Assembly (NCBI GenBank): GCA_013823485.1
Contig: PNMF01000012.1
Location: 1 to 41,760, forward strand
Direction of reading: 5' to 3'
Source of the DNA: Comamonadaceae bacterium
GTDB taxonomy: Bacteria; Pseudomonadota; Gammaproteobacteria; Burkholderiales; Burkholderiaceae_C
Length of the DNA stretch: 41,760 bases
Positions 32,865-41,760 of this stretch are shown here, piece by piece. Made by a program: the position numbers and the translations under genes. The stretch's first letter is position 1. The number at the start of each line of letters is the position of its first letter. Below the pieces are notes generated by a model. It searched no databases. It saw nothing but the letters and a program-made list of their open reading frames with translations, and was not told where the DNA came from.

Positions 32865-34157
32865 ATGAACACAACCGTGCGCCCGGCCCCGGGCTTCAAC
32901 CGCAACCGCTGGATCATCTGGTCCTCCTTCGCGCTGCTGCTGGCGGTGTCGCCGCTGGTCTTCAGCAGCAACCTGTCCATCACCATGCTGTCGCAGATGG
33001 GCATCGCCATCATTGCCTGCCTGTCCTACAACATCCTGCTCGGGCAGGGCGGCATGCTGAGCTTCGGCCATGCCGTCTACACCGGTCTGGGCTCCTACAT
33101 GGCCATGCACGCCCTGAACGCGGCCAGTGGCGGGCAGATGAACATCCCGGTCTCGCTGATTCCGCTGGTGGGCGGGGTGGCCGGGCTGTTCTTCGCCATG
33201 CTGTTCGGCTATGTGACCACCAAGAAGGCCGGCACCCCGTTTGCCATGATCACGCTGGGCATGGCCGAGCTGGTGTTCGCCATGTCGCTGATGTTCTCCG
33301 AGTTCTTCGGCGGCGAGGCCGGCGTGTCGGGCAACCGGGTGGTGGGCGACGCCTTCTTCGGCATCACCTTCGGGCCGCCGCGTCAGGTGTACTACCTGAT
33401 CGCGGTCTACACCTTCATCTGCGTGGGCCTGATGTACGCCTTCACCCGCACGCCGCTGGGCCGCATCCTGAATGCGGTGCGCGACAACCCGGAGCGGGTC
33501 GAGTTCATCGGCTACAACACCCAGAAGGTGCGCTACCTGGCCTTCATGATCGCCGGCTTCTTTGCCGGTGTGGCGGGGGGTCTGGCCACGCTCAACTTCG
33601 AGATCGTGACCGCCGAGGTGGTGGGCGCGGCCCGCTCCGGCGCCTACCTGCTGTTCACCTTCCTGGGCGGCGCCACCTTCTTCTTCGGCCCGATCATCGG
33701 CGGCGTGCTGATGGTGCTGGCTTCGGTGCTGCTCTCGGAGCTGACCAAGGCCTGGCTGCTGTACCTGGGCCTGATCTTCCTGTTCATGGTGATGTACGCG
33801 CCCGGTGGCGTGGCCAGCCTGATCATGATGAATGTGCGCGTGGCGGCCCACGGGCTGCTGGGCCGGCTCTGGAGCAGCTACCTGGTGCTGGGTGTGCTGG
33901 GCCTGCTGATGCTGGCCGGCGCCGGGGCACTGGTGGAAATGATGTACCACCTGCAGCTCAACGCCGGCAGCGGCAACGAACTGAACTACCTCGGCCTGAC
34001 GCTGGACGCCGGCAGCGCCGCCAGCTGGATCGCGTCGACCGCCGTCGCACTGGTCGCGCTCGGCCTGTTCGAGTGGGTGCGGCGGCGCTTCCTCAAGGTC
34101 TGGAACGAGGTGCAGGTCATCATCGAACAACGCACCGCCCCGAAGGAGGGCGCATGA
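32865..34157 (+). CDS. livM: LivM-type ABC importer permease with C-terminal extension
   Basis: A 430-residue permease. The core (about 25-320) has the family hallmarks LSYNILLGQGGMLSFGHA, GRILNAVRDNPERVEFIGYN and a terminal GLIFLFMVMYAPGG. After the core comes an extension of about 100 residues with two further hydrophobic segments (about 338-360 and 388-408) separated by a polar loop, ending in a basic tail. Many LivM proteins stop near residue 330, so this is longer than common. Its stop overlaps the livG start by 4 nt (ATGA). Substrate unknown. Confidence 0.93.
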   Translation: MNTTVRPAPGFNRNRWIIWSSFALLLAVSPLVFSSNLSITMLSQMGIAIIACLSYNILLGQGGMLSFGHAVYTGLGSYMAMHALNAASGGQMNIPVSLIPLVGGVAGLFFAMLFGYVTTKKAGTPFAMITLGMAELVFAMSLMFSEFFGGEAGVSGNRVVGDAFFGITFGPPRQVYYLIAVYTFICVGLMYAFTRTPLGRILNAVRDNPERVEFIGYNTQKVRYLAFMIAGFFAGVAGGLATLNFEIVTAEVVGAARSGAYLLFTFLGGATFFFGPIIGGVLMVLASVLLSELTKAWLLYLGLIFLFMVMYAPGGVASLIMMNVRVAAHGLLGRLWSSYLVLGVLGLLMLAGAGALVEMMYHLQLNAGSGNELNYLGLTLDAGSAASWIASTAVALVALGLFEWVRRRFLKVWNEVQVIIEQRTAPKEGA

Positions 34158-34951
34158 ACACTGCAATCCCCACGCCGGGCAGCGTGCCGGCCATCGAGCT
34201 GCGCGATCTGCGCAAGAGCTTCGGCAAGACCGACATCATCCGTGGCGCCAACCTCTCGGTCCAGCCGGGCGAGCGGGTGGCCATCATCGGACCGAACGGC
34301 GCCGGCAAGTCCACCCTGTTCAACCTGATCTCGGGTCGCTTCGGCCCCAGCAGCGGCGAGATATTGCTCAACGGCCAGCGCATCGACGGCATGAAGCCGT
34401 TCGAGATCAACCGCATGGGCCTCTCGCGCAGCTTCCAGATCACCAACATCTTCCCCAAGCTCAGCGTGTTCGAGAACCTGCGCTGCGGGGTGCTGTGGAG
34501 CCTCGGTTACCGCTACACCCTGTTCCGCTTCCTGGCCGGCCTGCACGACGCCAACGAGCGCGCCGAACAGCTCATGCGCGACATCCGCCTGGACCGCAAG
34601 CGCGACGTGCTGGCCATGAACCTCACTTATGCCGAACAGCGCGCGCTGGAGATCGGCATCACCATCGCCGGCGGGGCGCAGGTGGTGCTGCTGGACGAGC
34701 CCACCGCCGGCATGAGCAAGAGCGAGACCGCGCGCTTCATCGAGCTGATCCGCGAGGTCACCGTCGGCAAGACGCTGCTCACCGTGGAGCACGACATGGG
34801 CGTGGTGTTCGGCCTGGCCGACCGGATTGCGGTGGTGGTGTATGGCGAGGTGATTGCCTGCGACACCCCGGACGCGGTGCGCGCCAACCCGCGCGTGCAG
34901 GAAGCCTACCTCGGCTCGGTGCTGGCCGATCAACAGGCCGCCGGCCACTGA
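34154..34951 (+). CDS. livG: LivG-type ABC importer ATPase
   Basis: A 265-residue nucleotide-binding subunit. The Walker A is canonical, GPNGAGKST with Lys52; the Walker B is VVLLDEPTAGM; the switch histidine is His213 (VEHDMG). The signature position reads LTYAEQR (157-163), not LSGGQ; LivG proteins commonly have a variant such as LSYGQQ, but here the glycine is also replaced by Ala. It overlaps livM by 4 nt and is followed 11 bp later by livF. It should form a heterodimer with LivF, so its unusual signature contributes to the site built on the LivF Walker A. Confidence 0.95.
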   Translation: MNTAIPTPGSVPAIELRDLRKSFGKTDIIRGANLSVQPGERVAIIGPNGAGKSTLFNLISGRFGPSSGEILLNGQRIDGMKPFEINRMGLSRSFQITNIFPKLSVFENLRCGVLWSLGYRYTLFRFLAGLHDANERAEQLMRDIRLDRKRDVLAMNLTYAEQRALEIGITIAGGAQVVLLDEPTAGMSKSETARFIELIREVTVGKTLLTVEHDMGVVFGLADRIAVVVYGEVIACDTPDAVRANPRVQEAYLGSVLADQQAAGH

Positions 34952-34962
34952 AGGAACCACCC

Positions 34963-35658
34963 ATGCTCGACATTCGGGACCTCCACGCCTACTACGGCAA
35001 GAGCCATGTGCTGCACGGCGTGAACATGAACGTTCGCCCCGGCGAGATCGTGGCCCTGCTGGGCCGCAACGGCTCGGGCCGCTCCACCACCGCCAAAGCC
35101 ATCATGGGCCTGGTGGAGTGCCAGGGCAGCATCCGCTTCAAGGACCAGGACATCCTGGGCAAGAAGCCGTTCGAGATCGCGCACCTGGGCCTGGGCCATG
35201 TGCCCGAGAACCGCGACATCTTCCCCAAGCTCACGGTGCACCAGAACCTGCTGCTCGGGCAGAAGGGCAAAGGCACCGGCTCGCGCTGGAGCTTCGACGA
35301 CATGTACGCCATGTTCCCGCGCCTGAAGGAGCGGCAGCACACCGAAGCCGGCGTGCTCTCGGGCGGCGAGCAGCAGATGCTCACCCTGTGCCGCACCCTC
35401 ATGGGCGACCCGGACCTGATCATCATCGACGAGCCCACCGAGGGCCTGGCGCCCAAGATCGTGGAGCTGGTGGCCGAATACCTGCAGCGCCTCAAGGCCC
35501 GGGGCATCTCGGTGCTGCTGATCGAGCAGAAGCTCACCATCGCCATGAGCATCTCGGACCGGGCCCTGGTCATGGGCCACGGCAGCATCGTGTTCGAGGG
35601 CACGCCCGAAGACCTGCGCAACGATCCAGTCACCCGCAAGGAGTGGCTTGAGGTCTGA
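34963..35658 (+). CDS. livF: LivF-type ABC importer ATPase with Arg in Walker A
   Basis: A 231-residue nucleotide-binding subunit and the last gene of the importer operon. The Walker A reads GRNGSGRST: residue 40, where nearly all ABC ATPases have Lys, is Arg (codon CGC). The signature is canonical, LSGGEQQ (132-138). The Walker B LIIIDEPTEGL is intact with Asp156/Glu157. The switch position is Gln189 (IEQK), as is usual in LivF. AAGGA overlaps the livG stop codon. Paired with LivG, it predicts one canonical ATP site (LivG Walker A with LivF signature) and one altered site. Confidence 0.95.
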   Translation: MLDIRDLHAYYGKSHVLHGVNMNVRPGEIVALLGRNGSGRSTTAKAIMGLVECQGSIRFKDQDILGKKPFEIAHLGLGHVPENRDIFPKLTVHQNLLLGQKGKGTGSRWSFDDMYAMFPRLKERQHTEAGVLSGGEQQMLTLCRTLMGDPDLIIIDEPTEGLAPKIVELVAEYLQRLKARGISVLLIEQKLTIAMSISDRALVMGHGSIVFEGTPEDLRNDPVTRKEWLEV

Positions 35659-35668
35659 CCCGCCCGCG

Positions 35669-35690
35669 ACAGGGCCGGGTTGCGCCCTGT
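35669..35690 (+). terminator. Hairpin after livF, overlapping the fad-unit promoter
   Basis: ACAGGGC (35669-35675) and GCCCTGT (35684-35690) form a 7-bp stem with an 8-nt loop, followed by ggtgctttt. It probably terminates or attenuates the importer transcript. It overlaps the -35-like element of the next promoter. Confidence 0.5.
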
Positions 35691-35707
35691 GGTGCTTTTC
35701 CTAGAAT
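35680..35707 (+). promoter_or_regulatory. Candidate sigma70 promoter of the beta-oxidation unit
   Basis: TTGCGC (35680-35685) and TAGAAT (35702-35707, five of six) are separated by 16 bp. Predicted initiation leaves a leader of about 48 nt ending in AGGAG 5 nt before the fad ATG. I see no obvious FadR or PsrA palindrome, although the region is short. Confidence 0.5.
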
Positions 35708-35761
35708 CGCACGGTCGTTCGTTTTTCGCATCCGGTTTCCGCACACCACACAGGAGCTTCC

Positions 35762-37882
35762 ATGACCGCTCAATACCAGGTCCACGGCGACGTGGCCGTC
35801 ATCACGCTGGACAACCCGCCGGTCAACGGCCTGGGTCTGTCCACCCGCCAGGGCATCACCGACGGGCTGGCCCGTGCCGAGGCCGACGCAGCCGTCAAGG
35901 CGGTGGTCATCACCGGCGCCGGCAAGGCGTTTTCCGGCGGCGCCGACATCCGTGAATTCGGCACGCCGAAGGCGCTGGCCGAACCCAACCTGCTGTCGGT
36001 CATCCTGGCGGTGGAGAACAGCCGCAAGCCGGTGGTGGCCGCCCTGCACAGCGTGGCCATGGGCGGTGGTCTGGAACTGGCCCTGGGCGCGCATTACCGC
36101 ATTGCCGCACCCGGCTGCAACGTGGCCCTGCCGGAGGTCAAGCTCGGCCTGATCCCCGGTGCCGGTGGCACCCAGCGGCTGCCGCGCGCCCTGGGCGTGG
36201 AAGTGGCCCTGAACATGATCGTCAGCGGCGAGCCGGTGAAGAGCGAGATGCTGGCCCAGATCCCCGGCCAGAAACTGTTCGACAAGCTGGCTGCCTCGCC
36301 CGAGGCGCTGATGGAAGAAGCCCTGGCCCTGGCCCGCGAGGTGGCCGCCCGCCATGCCGACGGCAGCCCGCTGCCGCTGGTGCGCAACCTGCCGTGCAAG
36401 CACAAGGAGGGCGACGCCTACTTCCAGTTCGCCCGCAACATGGTCAAGGGCATGGCGAAGAACTTCCCGGCCCCGGGCAAGTGCGTGGACGCGGTGGAGG
36501 CCGCGACCCAGAAGAAATTCAACGACGGCATGGCCTTCGAGCGCGAGATCTTCTTCAACCTGATGTGGACGCCCGAGTGCCGCGCGCTGCGCCACCTGTT
36601 CACCGCCGAACGGGCCGCCAGCAAGATCCCCGACGTGGCCGACGACACGCCGCAGCGCAAGATCGAGAAGGTCGCCGTCATCGGCGCCGGCACCATGGGT
36701 GGCGGCATCTCCATGAACTTCCTGAACGCCGGCATTCCGGTGACCCTCCTGGAGATGAAGCAGGAAGCGCTGGACCGCGGCGTGGGCGTCATGCGCGGCA
36801 ACTACGAGGCCCAGGTCAAGAAGGGCAAGCTCAAGCAGGACAAGCTCGACGCCCGCATGGCGCTGCTCAAGACCACGGTGAACTACGACGACATCAAGGA
36901 CGCCGACCTGGTGATCGAAGCCGTGTTCGAGGACATGGGCGTGAAGGAAGCCGTGTTCAAGAAGCTCGACGAGGTCATGAAGCCCGGTGCCATCCTGGCC
37001 TCCAACACCTCCACGCTGGACGTCAACCAGATCGCGGCCTTCACGAAGCGTCCGCAGGACGTGGTCGGTCTGCACTTCTTCAGCCCCGCCAACGTGATGA
37101 AGCTGCTGGAAGTGGTGCGCGGCGAGAAGACCGGCAAGGACGTCATGGCCACCGTCATGACCGTGGCCAAGAAGATCAAGAAGACTGCCGTGGTGTCCGG
37201 CGTGTGCGACGGCTTCATCGGCAACCGCATGATCGAGCAGTACGGCCGCCAGGGCGGTTTCCTGCTGGACGAGGGCTGCACCCCGGCCCAGGTGGACCGC
37301 GCCATCGAGAAGTTCGGATTTGCCATGGGCCCGTTCCGCATGGGCGACCTGGCCGGTAACGACATTGGCTGGGCCATCCGCAAGCGCCGATATGTGGAAA
37401 AGCCGGACATGAAGTACAGCAAGACCGCCGACCTCCTGTGCGAAAAAGGCCGCTTCGGCCAGAAGGTGGGCAAGGGCTGGTACGACTATGTGCCGGGCAA
37501 GCGCGACGCCATCCCGAACGCCGAGGTCGAGCAGATGATTGCCGACCACCGCGCTTCGCTGGGCATCAAACCGCGCAAGATCTCCGACGAGGAGATCGTG
37601 CAGCGCCTGGTGTTCTCGCTGGTGAACGAGGCCGCCCACATCCTGGAAGAAGGCATCGCCAACAAGGCCAGCGACATCGACGTGGTCTACATCTTCGGTT
37701 ACGGCTTCCCGGTGCACCGCGGCGGCCCGCTGAAGTACGCCGACGAGGTCGGTCTGTTCAACGTGGTCCAGGCCATGAAACGCTTCCAGCAGAACCCGCT
37801 GGACGACGCGAAGTTCTGGGAGCCGGCGCCGCTGCTGGCCCGACTGGTCGCCGAAGGCAAGAACTTCAACGGCGCGAACTGA
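35762..37882 (+). CDS. FadJ-type enoyl-CoA hydratase / 3-hydroxyacyl-CoA dehydrogenase
   Basis: A 706-residue bifunctional beta-oxidation enzyme. The crotonase domain (1-180) has hydratase glutamates Glu105 (GGGLELAL) and Glu125 ([17 protein letters not shown]). The NAD-binding domain starts [13 protein letters not shown] (307 onward), with [11 protein letters not shown] and the catalytic-His segment [17 protein letters not shown]. The C-terminal HADH domains include [25 protein letters not shown] and a late [16 protein letters not shown]. Both active sites look intact. Length matches the FadJ/peroxisomal multifunctional type. First gene of a unit with thiolase (28 bp downstream) and acyl-CoA dehydrogenase. 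Confidence 0.95.
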   Translation: MTAQYQVHGDVAVITLDNPPVNGLGLSTRQGITDGLARAEADAAVKAVVITGAGKAFSGGADIREFGTPKALAEPNLLSVILAVENSRKPVVAALHSVAMGGGLELALGAHYRIAAPGCNVALPEVKLGLIPGAGGTQRLPRALGVEVALNMIVSGEPVKSEMLAQIPGQKLFDKLAASPEALMEEALALAREVAARHADGSPLPLVRNLPCKHKEGDAYFQFARNMVKGMAKNFPAPGKCVDAVEAATQKKFNDGMAFEREIFFNLMWTPECRALRHLFTAERAASKIPDVADDTPQRKIEKVAVIGAGTMGGGISMNFLNAGIPVTLLEMKQEALDRGVGVMRGNYEAQVKKGKLKQDKLDARMALLKTTVNYDDIKDADLVIEAVFEDMGVKEAVFKKLDEVMKPGAILASNTSTLDVNQIAAFTKRPQDVVGLHFFSPANVMKLLEVVRGEKTGKDVMATVMTVAKKIKKTAVVSGVCDGFIGNRMIEQYGRQGGFLLDEGCTPAQVDRAIEKFGFAMGPFRMGDLAGNDIGWAIRKRRYVEKPDMKYSKTADLLCEKGRFGQKVGKGWYDYVPGKRDAIPNAEVEQMIADHRASLGIKPRKISDEEIVQRLVFSLVNEAAHILEEGIANKASDIDVVYIFGYGFPVHRGGPLKYADEVGLFNVVQAMKRFQQNPLDDAKFWEPAPLLARLVAEGKNFNGAN

Positions 37883-37910
37883 AGCCCGGTACCGAATCAG
37901 GAGATCTCAC

Positions 37911-39086
37911 ATGAGCAACGCCGTCATCGTTTCCACCGCCCGCACCCCCCTGGCCAAGAGCTGGAAGGGCGCCTTCAACATGACCCACGGTGCCACCCTG
38001 GGTGGCCACGCGGTGCGCCACGCCATCGAGCGCGCCGGCATCGACCCCGGTGCGGTCGAGGACGTCATCATGGGCTGCGCCAACCCCGAAGGCGCCACCG
38101 GCGCCAACATCGCGCGCCAGATCGCCCTCATGGCCGACCTGCCGGTCACCGTGTCGGGCCTGACCGTCAACCGCTTCTGCTCGTCGGGCCTGCAGACCAT
38201 TGCCCTGGCCGCGCAACGCGTGATCGCCGGTGAAGGCGATGTGTACGTGGCCGGCGGTGTGGAGAGCATCTCGTGCGTGCAGCAGGAGATGAACACCCAC
38301 ATGCTGCGCGACCTGGCGCTGGACAAGAAGAAGCCCGCCATCTACTGGAACATGCTGCAGACCGCCGAACAGGTGGCCCAGCGCTACAACATCGGCCGCG
38401 ATGTGATGGACGAGTACGGCGCCGCGAGCCAGCAGAAAGCCTGCAAGGCCCAGGCCGACGGCCTGTTCGACGCCGAGATTGCGCCCATCACCGTGACCGC
38501 CGGTGTGGCCGACAAGGTCATGGGCCTGATGACCAAGCAGGTCACGGTCAGCAAGGACGAGGGCACCCGCGAAGGCACCACCAAGGAAGGCATTGCCGGC
38601 ATCAAGCCCGCCATGCCGGGCGGTGTGGTGTCGGCCGGCAACGCCAGCCAGTTCAGCGACGGGGCAGGGGCCTGCGTGGTGGTGAGCGAGCAGTACGCCA
38701 GCAGCCACAACCTCAAGCCGCTGGGCCGCTTCCTGGGCTTTGCGGTGGCCGGTTGCGAGCCCGACGAAATGGGCATCGGCCCGGTGTTCGCCGTGCCCAA
38801 GGTGCTGAAGAAGCTGGGCCTGACCGTCAACGACATCGACCTGTGGGAGCTGAACGAAGCCTTTGCGGTGCAGGTGCTGTATTGCCGCGACAAGCTGGGC
38901 ATCCCGGCCGACCGCCTGAACGTGAACGGCGGCGCCATTGCCCTGGGTCACCCCTACGGCGTGTCGGGCCAGCGCCTGACCGGCCATGCCCTGATCGAGG
39001 GCAAGCGCCGTGGCGCCAAGCGCGTCTGCGTGACCATGTGCATCGGCGGCGGCATGGGTGCGGCTGGCGTGTTCGAAGTCCTCTGA
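37911..39086 (+). CDS. Acetyl-CoA C-acyltransferase (thiolase)
   Basis: A 391-residue thiolase that cleaves 3-ketoacyl-CoA to acetyl-CoA and a shortened acyl-CoA. Active-site residues are Cys90 (NRFCSSGLQ), His347 ([14 protein letters not shown]) and Cys377 ([12 protein letters not shown]). Full length for the family. AGGAG lies 7 nt before the ATG. It lies between the FadJ-type gene and the acyl-CoA dehydrogenase, as expected for a degradative thiolase rather than a biosynthetic one. Confidence 0.96.
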   Translation: MSNAVIVSTARTPLAKSWKGAFNMTHGATLGGHAVRHAIERAGIDPGAVEDVIMGCANPEGATGANIARQIALMADLPVTVSGLTVNRFCSSGLQTIALAAQRVIAGEGDVYVAGGVESISCVQQEMNTHMLRDLALDKKKPAIYWNMLQTAEQVAQRYNIGRDVMDEYGAASQQKACKAQADGLFDAEIAPITVTAGVADKVMGLMTKQVTVSKDEGTREGTTKEGIAGIKPAMPGGVVSAGNASQFSDGAGACVVVSEQYASSHNLKPLGRFLGFAVAGCEPDEMGIGPVFAVPKVLKKLGLTVNDIDLWELNEAFAVQVLYCRDKLGIPADRLNVNGGAIALGHPYGVSGQRLTGHALIEGKRRGAKRVCVTMCIGGGMGAAGVFEVL

Positions 39087-39108
39087 TCCTGCTTCCTGAC
39101 GCTTTGCC

Positions 39109-40950
39109 ATGAGCCTGCGCCCCACCGTCGACTTCCTGCTGCACGACTGGCTCAACGTCGGCTCGCTGCAGCAGCGCGAGCGTTTTGCCGACCACAGCCG
39201 CGAGACCTTCGATGCGGTGCTCGACACCTGCGAGCGCATCGCCCGCGAAAAGTACGCGCCGTTCAACCGGCTGGTGGACACGCAGGAGCCGCACTTCGAT
39301 GGCGAGCGGGTGATCCTGCCGCAGGCCACGCATGACGCGCAGCGCGCCTATGCCGAGAGCGGCATGTTGAGCGCGGCGCAGGACTATGACGTGGGCGGCA
39401 TGCAGCTGCCCTACACGGTGGAGGCCGCCGCCAACGCCTTTTTTGCCATGGCCTCGGTCAGCATCGGCAGCGGCATGCTCACCACCGGCAATGCCAACCT
39501 GCTGATGGCGCACGGCACCGCGCTGCAGAAGCAGGTGTTTGCGCTCAACGAGTTCAACGGCCGCTTCAGCGGCACCATGTGCCTGAGCGAACCGCAGGCC
39601 GGCTCCAGCCTGAGCGACGTGGCCACCCGTGCCGTGCCCGACGGCGAAGGCGCCGAGGCCGATCCGCTGGGGCCGCGTTACCGGCTCAAGGGCAACAAGA
39701 TGTGGATCAGCGCCGGCGAGCACGAGCTGACCGAAAACATCATCCACCTGGTGCTGGCCAAGATCCCCGGGCCGGACGGGCAGCTGCCGCCCGGCGTCAA
39801 GGGCATCTCGCTGTTCATCGTGCCCAAGAAACTGGTGGGCACCGATGGCCAGCTCACCGGCGCGCGCAACGATGTGGCGCTGGCCGGCCTCAACCACAAG
39901 TGCGGCTGGCGCGGCACCACCAACACGCTGCTGAACTTCGGCGAGGGCAAGTACCCGGTGGCGTCACCCGGCTCGGCGCAGCCGGCACCGGGCGCCATCG
40001 GCTACCTGGTGGGCCGGCCGGGCGAAGGCCTGCGCTGCATGTTCCACATGATGAACGAGGCCCGCATCGGTGTCGGCATGGCCGCCACCATGCTGGGCAT
40101 GGCGGGCTACCACGCCAGCCTGGACTACGCGAAGAACCGGCCGCAGGGCCGGCCCATGGGCCCGGGCGGCAAGGACCCGGCGCAGCCGCAAATCCGCATC
40201 ATCGAACACGCCGATGTGAAGCGCATGCTGCTGGCCCAGAAGAGCTATTGCGAAGGCGCATTGGCGCTGGAGCTGTACTGCGCCCGGCTGGTGGACGAGC
40301 AGCACACCGGCACGCCGGAAGCGGTCGACCAAGCCCGGCTGCTGCTGGAGGTGCTCACGCCCATCGCCAAGAGCTGGCCCAGCGAGTGGTGCCTGGAGGC
40401 CAACAGCCTGGCCATCCAGGTGCACGGCGGCTACGGCTACACCCGCGACTTCCCGGTGGAGCAGTACTGGCGCGACAACCGTCTGAACATGATCCATGAG
40501 GGCACCCACGGCATCCAGGGCATGGATCTGCTGGGCCGCAAGGTGCTGATGGAGAACGGCCGTGGCCTGCAGCTGCTGGCCGGCCGCATCAACGCGACCA
40601 TCGAACGTGCCATCCAGGTGCCGGAGCTGGCGGTGCACGCCAACGCCCTGGGCCAGGCGCTGGCGCAGGTGGGGGCCGCCACCAAGGCCGCCTGGGCCAC
40701 CGGCAACCCGTCGGACGCGCTGGCCAACGCCGTGCCTTACCTGCAGGCCTTCGGCCACACGGTGCTGGCCTGGATCTGGCTTGACGTGGCCCTGACCGCA
40801 CAGGCCGCCGCCGACAGCGCCGCCCGCACCGGCCGGCTGGCCGCCATGCGCTTCTTCTTCCATTACGAGCTGCCCAAGATCGGCGCCTGGCTGCAGGTGG
40901 TGAGCAGTCGCGACCAGACCTGCGCCGCCCTGCCCGAGGAGGCGTTCTGA
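39109..40950 (+). CDS. Large acyl-CoA dehydrogenase (DmdC/FadE5-like)
   Basis: A 613-residue FAD-dependent dehydrogenase, larger than ordinary 380-residue acyl-CoA dehydrogenases. It catalyses the first step of beta-oxidation, introducing a trans-2 double bond. Visible parts are MCLSEPQAGSSLSDV (flavin/substrate loop), GNKMWISAGEH, MMNEARIGVGMAATM, and the catalytic Glu464 in NMIHEGTHGIQGMDLLGRK. A C-terminal helical domain (about 480-613) marks the FadE5/DmdC subgroup. The start is 22 bp after the thiolase stop with no strong Shine-Dalgarno. Its stop overlaps the next start (TGATG). Chain-length preference cannot be predicted. Confidence 0.94.
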   Translation: MSLRPTVDFLLHDWLNVGSLQQRERFADHSRETFDAVLDTCERIAREKYAPFNRLVDTQEPHFDGERVILPQATHDAQRAYAESGMLSAAQDYDVGGMQLPYTVEAAANAFFAMASVSIGSGMLTTGNANLLMAHGTALQKQVFALNEFNGRFSGTMCLSEPQAGSSLSDVATRAVPDGEGAEADPLGPRYRLKGNKMWISAGEHELTENIIHLVLAKIPGPDGQLPPGVKGISLFIVPKKLVGTDGQLTGARNDVALAGLNHKCGWRGTTNTLLNFGEGKYPVASPGSAQPAPGAIGYLVGRPGEGLRCMFHMMNEARIGVGMAATMLGMAGYHASLDYAKNRPQGRPMGPGGKDPAQPQIRIIEHADVKRMLLAQKSYCEGALALELYCARLVDEQHTGTPEAVDQARLLLEVLTPIAKSWPSEWCLEANSLAIQVHGGYGYTRDFPVEQYWRDNRLNMIHEGTHGIQGMDLLGRKVLMENGRGLQLLAGRINATIERAIQVPELAVHANALGQALAQVGAATKAAWATGNPSDALANAVPYLQAFGHTVLAWIWLDVALTAQAAADSAARTGRLAAMRFFFHYELPKIGAWLQVVSSRDQTCAALPEEAF

Positions 40951-41264
40951 TGCTGCGCCACATCGTGATGTGGACCCTGAAAGACCAAGCCGAAGGCGCC
41001 GACCGCGCCACCAATGTGCAGCGCGCCCGCGACCTGCTGCTGGGCTGCGCGGCCATCACCCCGGGCATCCTGCATTTTTCGGTGGGCACCGCCACGCCCG
41101 GCATGGACTGCACCGCCGACCTGGTGCTAGACAGCACATTCACCGACGCCGAGGCCCTGGCGGCCTACCAGCATCACCCGACCCACGTGGCCATCAAGCC
41201 GTTCATGAAAGCGGTGGTGCAGAGCCGCCACTGCATGGACTTCGTGGTCCCGGACAACCCATAA
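40950..41264 (+). CDS. Dabb-domain (stress-responsive A/B barrel) protein
   Basis: A 104-residue protein with the Dabb ferredoxin-like fold, opening MLRHIVMWTLKDQAEG and continuing with DLVLDSTFTDAEALAAYQHH and a terminal CMDFVV. Such proteins form dimers with a small-molecule cavity; enzymatic members are known, but this one has no assignable reaction. It is translationally coupled to the acyl-CoA dehydrogenase (TGATG overlap) and followed 16 bp later by an SDR gene, so it probably belongs to the same catabolic unit. Confidence 0.88.
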   Translation: MLRHIVMWTLKDQAEGADRATNVQRARDLLLGCAAITPGILHFSVGTATPGMDCTADLVLDSTFTDAEALAAYQHHPTHVAIKPFMKAVVQSRHCMDFVVPDNP

Positions 41265-41280
41265 CGAAGGAGGAGACCCC

Positions 41281-41760
41281 ATGACCCGCACCATCCAGCA
41301 ACTGTTCGACCTCAAGGGTCGCACCGCCCTCATCACCGGCGGCTCGCGCGGCCTGGGCCTGCAGATGGCCCATGCCCTGGGCGAAGCCGGGGCCCGCGTG
41401 CTGATCAGCTCGCGCAAGGCCGAAGACCTGGAAGTGGCCACCGCCGAGCTGCAGGCCGCCGGCATCGATGCCCGCTGGATCGCGGCCGACTGCTCGAAGG
41501 AAGACGACATCCGCCGTCTGGCCAGCGAGACGGCCCAGCGCCTGGGCGATGTGGACATTCTGGTCAACAACGCCGGTGCCGCCTGGGGCGCCCCGGCCGA
41601 AGACCACCCGGTCGAGGCCTGGGACAAGGTCATGAACCTGAACGTGCGCAGCTATTTCATCCTGAGCCAGCTCGTGGCCAAGGCCAGCATGATTCCGCGG
41701 CGCACCGGCAGCATCATCAACACCGCGTCGATTGCCGGCCTGGGCGGCAACCCGCGCGAC
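41281..41760 (+). CDS. SDR-family oxidoreductase (3' end outside window)
   Basis: The first 160 residues of a short-chain dehydrogenase/reductase. The cofactor loop is TGGSRGLG (19-26), and NNAG (96-99) and the IINTASIAG strand are present; the catalytic Tyr-Lys pair lies beyond the window edge. Arg23 of the loop and Ser43-Ser44-Arg45 after the second strand suggest NADP(H). GGAGGAG lies 5-7 nt before the ATG, the strongest ribosome-binding site in this unit. Context suggests oxidation or reduction of a hydroxy/keto acyl intermediate, but this is inference. Confidence 0.92.
   Translation, partial: MTRTIQQLFDLKGRTALITGGSRGLGLQMAHALGEAGARVLISSRKAEDLEVATAELQAAGIDARWIAADCSKEDDIRRLASETAQRLGDVDILVNNAGAAWGAPAEDHPVEAWDKVMNLNVRSYFILSQLVAKASMIPRRTGSIINTASIAGLGGNPRD

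Noticed and set aside
31785-34166. Minus-strand open frame of 793 codons, His/Gln/Asp-rich, opposite livH-livM
   Set aside because: The composition is that of an antisense shadow of membrane-protein codons; it looks repeat-like but spans two certain genes.

Overview
The window is a stretch of high-G+C chromosome (about two thirds G+C by eye) that reads as a betaproteobacterium of the order Burkholderiales, most likely Comamonadaceae. This assignment is inference from gene content, from the smc-zipA-ligA and map-glnD gene orders, and from strong G/C bias at third codon positions. I see no rRNA, tRNA, CRISPR array, prophage or insertion sequence. Coding density is very high: no gene-free stretch exceeds 300 bases, and the longest, 2015-2241, carries two palindromes.

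Left part (1-14406), housekeeping: the 5' part of dapC (lysine/peptidoglycan precursor), a stand-alone MHYT membrane sensor, then smc-zipA-ligA on the plus strand (chromosome condensation, division, DNA ligase). A small cytochrome c gene runs tail-to-tail into ligA and is divergent from def (peptide deformylase). An unrecognised 232-residue gene follows, then map-glnD on the minus strand (N-terminal Met removal; PII uridylylation).

Middle part (14407-27298): purL is followed by a HigBA-type toxin-antitoxin pair with an 18-bp perfect palindrome in its promoter, the only obviously horizontally mobile unit. Next come a YedI-like (DUF808) membrane protein, an unrecognised 120-residue gene, an RlhA-type U32 protein, the minus-strand run yciB-bolA-ppiC closed by a strong hairpin terminator, a TerB-like gene, msrB and selO.

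Right part (27299-41760), a plus-strand catabolic region: a DmdB/AlkK-type acyl-CoA ligase is translationally coupled to a Tat-type lipoprotein substrate-binding protein. A paralogous Sec-exported binding protein follows, then a complete LivHMGF-type ABC importer. A second unit encodes a FadJ-type hydratase/dehydrogenase, a thiolase, a large acyl-CoA dehydrogenase, a Dabb-domain protein and the start of an SDR dehydrogenase. Together these look like an uptake, CoA-activation and beta-oxidation module for a carboxylic acid whose identity the sequence does not reveal.

The most interesting signals are: (i) an importer whose LivF has Arg in place of the Walker A Lys while LivG has a non-canonical signature motif, predicting one degenerate and one canonical ATP site; (ii) two paralogous binding proteins with different export routes beside one transporter; (iii) a recurrent -10-like hexamer 6-8 nt before the ATG at several minus-strand genes, suggesting leaderless mRNAs; and (iv) unexplained palindromes upstream of smc and of the MHYT gene.
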